A stretch of DNA of 64,000 bases from assembly GCA_008364785.1 (NCBI GenBank), contig VTTJ01000011.1, forward strand, positions 62,001 through 126,000, in the 5' to 3' direction. Position numbers and translations under genes: made by a program. Below are positions 58,465-64,000 of the stretch, one piece after another; position 1 is the stretch's first letter, and each line of letters starts with the position of its first letter. The notes under the pieces were generated by a model, which saw nothing but the letters and a program-made list of their open reading frames with translations, was not told the DNA's origin and searched no databases. Origin of the DNA: Bacillus sp. BGMRC 2118 (GTDB lineage: Bacteria > Bacillota > Bacilli > Bacillales > SA4).

Positions 58465-59349
58465 ATGGCCAAGAATGAGGAATATGTTCGGAAGCCTGAA
58501 TGGCTGAAGATCAAATTAAATACAAACGAGAACTATACTGGTTTGAAAAAAATGATGAGAGAAAAAAACCTTCATACAGTGTGTGAAGAGGCAAGATGTC
58601 CTAACATTCACGAGTGCTGGGCTGTTCGTAAAACAGCAACATTTATGATTTTAGGTGATGTTTGTACAAGAGCCTGCCGTTTTTGTGCGGTTAAAACAGG
58701 CCTTCCAAATGAGCTGGACTTAAAAGAACCAGAACGTGTAGCAGATAGTGTGTCACTTATGGGACTTAAACATGCTGTTATAACAGCTGTAGCTCGTGAT
58801 GATTTAAAAGACGGTGGAGCTGCTGTATTTGCTGAAACAGTACGAGCTGTACGCCGAAAAAATCCTTTTACGACAATTGAAGTATTGCCATCAGATATGA
58901 ACGGTGTATATGAAAACCTACAAACTCTAATGGACGCAAAGCCAGATATCCTAAACCACAATATCGAGACCGTACGACGCTTATCCGACCGTGTTCGTGC
59001 AAGAGCAAAATACGACCGCTCACTAGAATTTTTGCGTCGAGCAAAGGAAATGTATTCGGAAATTCCAACGAAATCAAGTATTATGGTAGGACTTGGTGAA
59101 ACGAAGGAAGATATTATTGAGACAATGGACGATCTTCGTGCAAATAATGTAGATATCATGACGATTGGTCAATACTTACAACCGTCGAAAAAGCACTTAC
59201 CAGTTTTAAAGTATTATCATCCGGATGAGTTCCAAGAACTAAAAGAGATTGCATTAAGTAAAGGATTCAGCCATTGTGAAGCTGGACCATTAGTAAGATC
59301 ATCTTACCATGCTGATGAACAAGTAAATGCAGCGAAACAACAAGCATAA
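58465..59349 (+). CDS. lipA: Lipoyl synthase LipA
   Basis: Radical-SAM enzyme of 294 aa that inserts two sulfurs into octanoyl-GcvH. Auxiliary cluster Cys40, Cys45, Cys51 (VCEEARCPNIHECW), radical-SAM cluster Cys67, Cys71, Cys74 (CTRACRFC), and the C-terminal serine ligand in VRSSYHA. The ATG is 8 nt from TAGGAGTG; the GTG inside that sequence is the SD itself. Works on the octanoylated GcvH protein encoded elsewhere in this window. Confidence 0.97.
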   Translation: MAKNEEYVRKPEWLKIKLNTNENYTGLKKMMREKNLHTVCEEARCPNIHECWAVRKTATFMILGDVCTRACRFCAVKTGLPNELDLKEPERVADSVSLMGLKHAVITAVARDDLKDGGAAVFAETVRAVRRKNPFTTIEVLPSDMNGVYENLQTLMDAKPDILNHNIETVRRLSDRVRARAKYDRSLEFLRRAKEMYSEIPTKSSIMVGLGETKEDIIETMDDLRANNVDIMTIGQYLQPSKKHLPVLKYYHPDEFQELKEIALSKGFSHCEAGPLVRSSYHADEQVNAAKQQA

Positions 59350-59376
59350 CGAGCTAAATTTTAGCTCGTTTTTTTT
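59348..59376 (+). terminator. Intrinsic terminator of lipA
   Basis: Self-complementary AACGAGCTAAA / TTTAGCTCGTT followed by a T-run. Confidence 0.9.
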
Positions 59377-59416
59377 ATATTTGTAGGCCTAATTTATAAG
59401 CTTACCATTAGAAAAT

Positions 59417-59531
59417 GAAGCATACGCAGAACTTATGAGCCTTAAGTATACAAATAAGAGCCTTCATCAGATTTAATGAGCCGATACCCTTCATTTAAGA
59501 GCCGAACCTACACATTTATGAGTCTTCACCC
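59417..59531 (+). repeat. 21-nt phased tandem array, core (A)GAGCC
   Basis: GAGCC or close variants at 59417 (GAAGC), 59437, 59458, 59478, 59499 and 59520 (GAGTC): intervals 20, 21, 20, 21, 21. Upstream bases are usually AT or AA (TATGAGCC, TAAGAGCC). It lies between the lipA terminator and the convergent yutC terminator. Confidence 0.85.
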
Positions 59532-59543
59532 ATAAAATGGAAA

Positions 59544-59570
59544 ACCAGTGCACCAAATCAGTACACTGGT
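59544..59570 (-). terminator. Terminator of the YutC-like lipoprotein gene
   Basis: On the minus strand ACCAGTGTAC / GTGCACTGGT (one G-U) with a 7-nt loop, then TTTTCC. Confidence 0.75.
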
Positions 59571-59577
59571 AATCATT

Positions 59578-60360
59578 TTACAGGCGATTATTACGGTACG
59601 TTTCACCGTTATCGTCTGTATCATTTTTATTTGCTCTGTCATCTTTATCCTCTGTTTTAACTGGACCCTTATCGATTCCGGTATTTGTACCTTCATTCAT
59701 ATCCTCGTCGATCTCTTCATTCGTCTCATTAATCATTTCACCATTTGCATTTTCACCATCACTCAGCTTACGCCCTTGTGGTGCATTTAACATATCTTTA
59801 ATGGTTGTATCTAGTATTCGATCAATGTCACGACTGTTAGAATCAAGACGACCATATTTTTGTACTTCATCAATCATCATTGGATCATCAGATACGTACA
59901 CGTGGTACCAACGTGGAACAACTGACATAGCTGTCTTTTTCACTTGGTCAGCAGTTTCAAAACGATTGGATGAATCTGTTTCATAAGCAATTAATACCTC
60001 TTCATCTGTCACGAGTGTTCCTACATCATTGACATTAGGAAGTAAGATGGACATTTTACTAATTAAGTCGGCTACTTGCTCACGGTCAATTTGTGGCATA
60101 TCACCAACATAATAGTCATTTTCACCAGCAATCGGACTCTTTTGATGACGTACAAAGCCAAAGTTTGTACCTGCTTCGTCATGATCACTATTTGAACTCA
60201 TCTTTCTACTGTTATATAGCTCATTTTTATCTGATACATGAATGGCTCTGTTACCTGTTTCTTTATAGAAGTCCTGTTTATCATCAGAGAAAGCCTCATA
60301 CTGACAAGCAGTTAACATTGAAAGTGCGGAAACACCTACTAACAAAAGTTTTTTATTCAC
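59578..60360 (-). CDS. yutC: YhcN/YlaJ-family sporulation lipoprotein (YutC position)
   Basis: 260-residue lipoprotein. The signal peptide ends in the lipobox LTAC (about Cys21) and the mature protein contains the YhcN/YlaJ domain (about 90-195; QVADLISKMSILLPNVNDVG, LVTDEEVLIAYETD, YHVYVSDDP). The C-terminal 65 residues are low-complexity, rich in Asn, Glu, Asp and Lys. GTG start has GGGGGG upstream. Located between lipA and yutD as in B. subtilis. Confidence 0.85.
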   Translation of the reverse strand: MNKKLLLVGVSALSMLTACQYEAFSDDKQDFYKETGNRAIHVSDKNELYNSRKMSSNSDHDEAGTNFGFVRHQKSPIAGENDYYVGDMPQIDREQVADLISKMSILLPNVNDVGTLVTDEEVLIAYETDSSNRFETADQVKKTAMSVVPRWYHVYVSDDPMMIDEVQKYGRLDSNSRDIDRILDTTIKDMLNAPQGRKLSDGENANGEMINETNEEIDEDMNEGTNTGIDKGPVKTEDKDDRANKNDTDDNGETYRNNRL

Positions 60361-60491
60361 TTTCGCAACCCCCCTTACACATATGTTCACCTATTTTCTA
60401 GAATTTCTACTTAGAAATTGTTGGTGAAGTCAAGGAACAATAGCGAATTGATTTAGCTTTATGGTAAAATAGAGGAAATAGAGGTGAGGAT

Positions 60492-60767
60492 ATGTTCCAA
60501 ATTAATCATTTAACGTATGAAATATTGGAAGATTATCGGGAAGGCTTTAATGAGGAAGCCCTTCGAGGAAGATATAGCGAGATTTTAAATAAGTACGATT
60601 ATATAGTAGGGGATTGGGGTTATAATCAACTTCGCCTAAAAGGCTTCTTTGATGATCATAATCAAAAGGCAACCTACGATACTAAAATCAGCACGTTAAA
60701 AGAATACTTATACGAATACTGTAATTTTGGTTGTGCTTATTTTGTACTTCGTAAAGTAAAAAAATAG
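60492..60767 (+). CDS. yutD: YutD family protein (DUF1027)
   Basis: 91-residue soluble protein of unknown function. Family core: YDYIVGDWGYNQLRLKGFF and the C-terminal YCNFGCAYFVLRK with two Cys. GAGGTGAGGAT precedes the ATG. Single gene with a bidirectional terminator overlapping its stop codon. Confidence 0.9.
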   Translation: MFQINHLTYEILEDYREGFNEEALRGRYSEILNKYDYIVGDWGYNQLRLKGFFDDHNQKATYDTKISTLKEYLYEYCNFGCAYFVLRKVKK

Positions 60768-60792
60768 AAATCGGAAAACCGATTTCTATTTT
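60761..60792. terminator. Bidirectional terminator between yutD and a convergent gene
   Basis: Perfect 14-bp stem AAAATAGAAATCGG / CCGATTTCTATTTT with loop AAAA; T-rich on both strands. Confidence 0.92.
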
Positions 60793-61100
60793 TATTTTTC
60801 TTTACTAAATGTTGGTGTTGTAAAAGGCTGTTCTTCATTAACTTCTGGATCATCATGAGTTGGATGAGCACCAGGAAATTGTCTTGGAATATCTTGGTGA
60901 AGATTTTTAAATTCATAATTGAAGGCACTATATGTTCTTTGGCCCTCTTTCCAAGGTGTTGTTTTATTTTGAACAGGTTCATCAGCGCCAATTGGACAAC
61001 CATATGGTCCTTCGGGCATGTGATTGGGTACAATAAAGTTGCGCATGGCTTCTACATTAGAGAAATCAGTGTACGTTTCGTTGTCTTTATTGTCTACCAT
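60792..61100 (-). CDS. Small conserved-looking cytosolic protein, unknown function
   Basis: 102-residue hydrophilic protein rich in Pro, Asn and Glu, with FSNVEAMRNFIVPNHMPEGP and YGCPIGADEP segments, which look like conserved blocks though I cannot name the family. No signal or membrane segment. The second of two close ATGs was chosen since GAGGTG is 6 nt upstream. Downstream partner of the DUF3055-like gene, separated from it by about 100 nt. Confidence 0.68.
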   Translation of the reverse strand: MVDNKDNETYTDFSNVEAMRNFIVPNHMPEGPYGCPIGADEPVQNKTTPWKEGQRTYSAFNYEFKNLHQDIPRQFPGAHPTHDDPEVNEEQPFTTPTFSKEK

Positions 61101-61202
61101 TACCATCACCTCTTCTAAGACTTTAGGCAGAGTGAACAGTTCAACATACAATCCGTCAATTGATTGTAGTCTATAGTAGTGTTCCCTGTTTCTTGTTTCT
61201 CA

Positions 61203-61469
61203 TTAAACGATTTCGTATAAGAAACTACGAAGCTCTTCAGCATCCTCTTCGTTTAAATTGTAAGCTTCCTCTAAATATCCCGGCTCTTCTAAATCATCTT
61301 GTCCAATAATCGCAAAACGACCACCTTGAATATCAAGGACCAGCTTCTTACCATAATAACGGTCGGAAATAATAATCGCTAAATCAAAACGGGCATTTTC
61401 ACCCATGAAGCTCACAAATCGTGTATTGGTTTGTACAGTATCATCATAAAGGTACATACGTTCAGTCAT
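61203..61469 (-). CDS. DUF3055-like protein
   Basis: 88-residue acidic protein with alternating strands and helices: RFDLAIIISDRYYGKKLVLD, then GRFAIIGQDDLEEPGYLEEA. This matches the DUF3055 (SAV0927-like) family from memory. AGGAGG lies upstream of the ATG. Function unknown. Confidence 0.75.
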   Translation of the reverse strand: MTERMYLYDDTVQTNTRFVSFMGENARFDLAIIISDRYYGKKLVLDIQGGRFAIIGQDDLEEPGYLEEAYNLNEEDAEELRSFLYEIV

Positions 61470-61541
61470 TTATAAAAGTCCTCCTAACGTTCATATAATC
61501 TTATTTTACCATACTTCTTACATAGATGATTCTTTTTCGAA

Positions 61542-61640
61542 GGCTGTTCTAATGAGATGAGCAACACGTTAGTTTTTCTTAACCTGAGCTAATAAGATGA
61601 CGTTATTTGACATATAGAAGCAATGTTTACGAAAAGAGCC
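61542..61640 (+). mobile_element. MITE-like element, copy F (99 bp, decayed)
   Basis: Right end AATGTTTACGAAAAGAGCC and left end GGCTGTTCTAATGAG match the family termini; the interior is diverged and shortened. No target duplication detectable. Confidence 0.55.
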
Positions 61641-61741
61641 ATTCTGTTAGCAAAAAAGAAAAGGAGAATATTGTCGTTTTGTGTTAAAATAGTATGTAAT
61701 TAAGATTCTTGTCGTGTAACACTTATGGAAGGGGAACAACA

Positions 61742-63025
61742 ATGACTGGAAGCCCTTTAATTAATTCGATTATAAATTGGAGTAAAATAGTTTTACCACA
61801 TAAAAAGCTTAGATATTACCCACCTTCATTTATTTTACGAAATCCAGTAATTGAAGGTGTAGAATCATGCTTTAAAAAAGGATACCAGGCAGCGGTTATC
61901 GTTTTTAATCAAACTGAACATTATTCTGTAAATACGAAGCAATATCGTCATGAATTGAAGGAATGCTTCAAGCAGTCAATATTAGAAGTGTTTAATGATG
62001 AAAACATCATTTCACTTCATAATCATTCAAGTGACGGACATGCTTTAATTATAAAAGTACAACATAAGAAAAAAGAAAGCTTCTTTGAGATTGAAGGATT
62101 TATTAATGACATCTTAGAAAGTGTCATGGATAAACTAGAAAGAAAATACCAAGAAGTTCAGTTCTCTTTCGAAACAGGATATATGTTTATTGAGGAGTCT
62201 AAATATTCAACAGCTGAGGCAATTGAAAGAGCCTATCACCAAGCAAATGCGATGGCAGAAAAACGGATTCATTCCAAGTACAATGATTTGTTATTTGAAA
62301 TGACCCGCATCATCAATAATAAAGATCTACAGCTATTAGCACAGCCGATTATCGATGTCTCAACGAAGCAAATTAAAGCATGGGAAATACTCTCGCGAGG
62401 TCCAAAAGGCACAACGATGGAAAGTCCCTTGCAGTTATTTTCAATCGCTAGACAAACAAATTTACTATTTGAATTAGAAGTGATTGTTCTCGAAAAAGCA
62501 TTTCAACAAATAACAAAAACAGGTACGAATCATCTTATCTTTATCAACTTTACACCCATTACATTAGGTAGTAAGGAATTTATAAAAGCAACGAGTGAAT
62601 TGCTGTCAAAGTACCCAAGCGTAGATCCATATAAAATTATTATTGAAATTACAGAACGTGATTCAATTGAAGGATACAAGTATTTCTCTGACAATATAAA
62701 GGCACTCAGAACGATGGGCTTTAGGATTGCTGTAGATGATACTGGAGCGGGATATGCAAGTCTTCATACGATCAGCGAAGTGTTACCGGATATAATTAAA
62801 ATAGACCGTTCCGTGATCCAGGATATCGATACAAATTCAGTGAAAGAGTCGATGCTGAAGGGCTTATTGTTAATAGCGAAGGAAACAGGTTCGATAGTAG
62901 TGGCAGAAGGTATTGAAAAAGAGGGAGAAGCAACGGTGCTGTCTAGAAATAATGTTGATTTGGCGCAAGGTTATTTTTATGCAAAGCCAGACATACTTCC
63001 TACTGTATCACAAACTGTGTCTTAG
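61742..63025 (+). CDS. EAL-domain c-di-GMP phosphodiesterase with degenerate N-terminal GGDEF-like region
   Basis: 427-residue cytosolic protein. Residues about 30-180 have a decayed GGDEF-like pattern ending in AIERAYHQANAMAEKR but no GGDEF signature. The EAL domain (about 185-420) keeps all catalytic residues: Gln201, Glu215 (WEIL in place of EAL), Asn269 (INFTP), Glu302 (EITE), Asp332-Asp333 (VDDTGAGYA), Lys353, Glu389 and Gln409 (LAQGYFYAKP). So it is probably an active phosphodiesterase despite the variant motif. Followed by yutE at 21 nt. Confidence 0.88.
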   Translation: MTGSPLINSIINWSKIVLPHKKLRYYPPSFILRNPVIEGVESCFKKGYQAAVIVFNQTEHYSVNTKQYRHELKECFKQSILEVFNDENIISLHNHSSDGHALIIKVQHKKKESFFEIEGFINDILESVMDKLERKYQEVQFSFETGYMFIEESKYSTAEAIERAYHQANAMAEKRIHSKYNDLLFEMTRIINNKDLQLLAQPIIDVSTKQIKAWEILSRGPKGTTMESPLQLFSIARQTNLLFELEVIVLEKAFQQITKTGTNHLIFINFTPITLGSKEFIKATSELLSKYPSVDPYKIIIEITERDSIEGYKYFSDNIKALRTMGFRIAVDDTGAGYASLHTISEVLPDIIKIDRSVIQDIDTNSVKESMLKGLLLIAKETGSIVVAEGIEKEGEATVLSRNNVDLAQGYFYAKPDILPTVSQTVS

Positions 63026-63046
63026 AGGGAAAGCGAGGCTAATGGT

Positions 63047-63484
63047 ATGTATTTTGTAGACCGAGATAAAATTGAAAGTACATTAACATATGTGGAATCT
63101 TTACTAGAATTACTCCAGAATCAAAAGTCATTTGACAGCTTTCTTGAGAAACTGGCTCTAGAAAGAATTGGCCATCTGCTAATAGAGGCAATATTAGATG
63201 TTGGAAATGCAATGATTGATGGATTTATCATGCGCGATCCTGGAAGCTACGAAGATATTATCGATATTTTAGAAGATGAATCTGTCATCGATTCTGCTGC
63301 AGCTGCATCGCTTAAGAAGGTTATTGCGTTTCGAAAATCATTAGTACAAGAATACACAACAATTCAACATGCTCAGTTAATCGAAACTGTAAAATCAGAG
63401 CAACAAACAATCGCATCCTTTCCTGCATCTATCCGCACCTATTTACAAAATGAATTGGGCCCAGTGAGTGCATTTAAAAAATAA
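63047..63484 (+). CDS. yutE: HepT-like DUF86 protein YutE
   Basis: 145-residue four-helix HEPN/DUF86 protein. The toxin RNase motif of HepT is Rx4HxY; here the site reads R96-KSLV-Q101-E-Y103, so the catalytic His is replaced by Gln and nuclease activity is unlikely. There is no MntA nucleotidyltransferase antitoxin beside it. Position before yutF agrees with B. subtilis yutE. Likely a domesticated, non-toxic member. Confidence 0.87.
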   Translation: MYFVDRDKIESTLTYVESLLELLQNQKSFDSFLEKLALERIGHLLIEAILDVGNAMIDGFIMRDPGSYEDIIDILEDESVIDSAAAASLKKVIAFRKSLVQEYTTIQHAQLIETVKSEQQTIASFPASIRTYLQNELGPVSAFKK

Positions 63485-63489
63485 CAACC

Positions 63490-63520
63490 AAAAGTCGCTT
63501 CTGATGAGGCGATTTTATTT
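63490..63520 (+). terminator. Intrinsic terminator of yutE
   Basis: Stem AAAGTCGCTTC / GAGGCGATTTT (wobble pairs), loop TGAT, then ATTTTTATTTTT. Confidence 0.82.
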
Positions 63521-63609
63521 TTATTTTTACATAAGATCATCCTATTACATAATTAATGCACGATGAAAACATGTTAAACGTTATAGAAACTTTCTTGGAG
63601 GAGACAACA

Positions 63610-64000
63610 ATGAAAAAGTATGAAGGCTACTTAATTGATTTAGACGGAACCATGTATAAAGGATCGGAACGAATTCATGAGGCGTGTGACTTTGTCAGAG
63701 CGTTGAAAGAAAAAAATATACCATACTTATTTGTGACAAATAACTCAACGAAAACACCGGAACAGGTGGCTGAACACTTACAAGCATTTGATATACCTGC
63801 GGAAACGAACCAAGTATTTACCACTGCACAAGCAACAGCTAATTATATTTATGATTTAAAAAAAGATGCGAAGGTATATGTAATTGGTGAAGAAGGGCTG
63901 CGTCTAGCTATACAGGAAAAGGGCTTTACCTTGACTGAGGAAGATGCTGACGTTGTTGTATCAGGGTTAGATAGAAATATTACCTATGATAAGCTTGCTA
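63610..64000 (+). CDS. yutF: HAD-superfamily phosphatase YutF (NagD-like; 3' truncated by window)
   Basis: First 130 residues of a HAD subfamily IIA phosphatase. Motif I is YLIDLDGTMYKG with both catalytic Asp; motif II is FVTNNSTKTPEQV. VYVIGEEGL and VVVSGLDRNITYDKL are typical of the NagD/p-nitrophenylphosphatase group. GGAGGAGACAACA precedes the ATG. The gene runs off the right edge. Gene order yutE-yutF fits B. subtilis. Confidence 0.93.
   Translation, partial: MKKYEGYLIDLDGTMYKGSERIHEACDFVRALKEKNIPYLFVTNNSTKTPEQVAEHLQAFDIPAETNQVFTTAQATANYIYDLKKDAKVYVIGEEGLRLAIQEKGFTLTEEDADVVVSGLDRNITYDKLA

Noticed and set aside
58608..59159. 183-residue antisense ORF inside lipA
   Set aside because: Mirror frame of a certain gene; no RBS, Ser/Arg-rich as expected of a shadow.
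59548..59790. 80-residue plus-strand ORF in the end of yutC
   Set aside because: Antisense to the low-complexity tail of the lipoprotein gene; hydrophobic only because of the Asp/Glu/Asn codons read backwards.

Overview
The window is about 64 kb of low-GC Firmicute chromosome from a spore-forming member of the Bacillaceae. The evidence is strong AGGAGG-type ribosome binding sites with ATG, GTG and TTG starts, many U-tailed intrinsic terminators, SAM (S-box) riboswitches, a Bacillus-type FadR box, and sporulation genes (yunB, lytH, a YhcN/YlaJ-type lipoprotein). Gene order follows the B. subtilis yusV-yusU / fadNAE / yusI-gcvH-yusGFE-yusD / metNPQ / yurZ / sufCDSUB / yunFDCB / lytH-lipA-yutCDEF region, with insertions and rearrangements. 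I cannot name the genus safely. No prophage, rRNA, tRNA, CRISPR or intact transposase gene was seen.

Layout. 1-2.5 kb: end of a ferric-siderophore importer (FecCD permease, YusV-type ATPase, FhuF-like iron reductase, YusU). 2.5-8 kb: tRNA hydroxylase TrhO, a Nudix enzyme, an acetyltransferase/isochorismatase pair, an Lrp regulator and an Opp-like permease pair. 8-18 kb: proline dehydrogenase, a secreted beta-propeller protein, yuzL and the FadR-controlled beta-oxidation operon fadN-fadA-fadE. 18-25 kb: yusI, gcvH, yusG, yusF, yusE, then a YtrA-type GntR/ABC/permease/ECF sigma operon and yusD. 25-37 kb: a methionine regulon under three SAM riboswitches. The first precedes metX-hom, the second precedes metY (fused to a CoA-binding domain), a sulfonate-type ABC importer and an acetyl-CoA synthetase, and the third precedes metNPQ. 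37-44 kb: yurZ, a small orphan gene and sufCDSUB. 44-52 kb: yunF, yunD, yunC, an HD-GYP phosphodiesterase, a flavodoxin-like protein, an MFS pump with its TetR repressor, and yunB. 52-64 kb: a DDAH-like hydrolase, a Nudix gene with a small overlapping gene, an APH-fold kinase, a MetP/MetS-type transporter, lytH, lipA, yutC, yutD, two small conserved genes, an EAL protein, yutE and the start of yutF.

How the genes work together. The methionine block reads as one circuit. Hom makes homoserine, MetX acetylates it with acetyl-CoA, MetY replaces acetate with sulfide, and the co-transcribed acetyl-CoA synthetase could recycle the released acetate. The ABC systems bring in organic sulfur or methionine, and SAM shuts everything off. 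The suf operon and lipA/gcvH share iron-sulfur and lipoyl chemistry.

The most unusual signal lies between genes. (i) Six intergenic spaces carry short arrays with a period of about 21 nt. Three of them are almost perfectly 21-nt phased on different 5-9 nt cores (TTCGCCGAA, TCGTCC, GAGCC), and every array lies downstream of an intrinsic terminator. (ii) A 79-188 bp non-coding element with GGCTSTT-type terminal inverted repeats is present in about six copies. Three copies have perfect 8-bp target duplications and one matches 7 of 8. Five of the six sit in or just after terminator U-tracts. (iii) Upstream of fadN there are two related hairpins whose stems differ by compensatory changes. These three are the best candidates for something not yet described.
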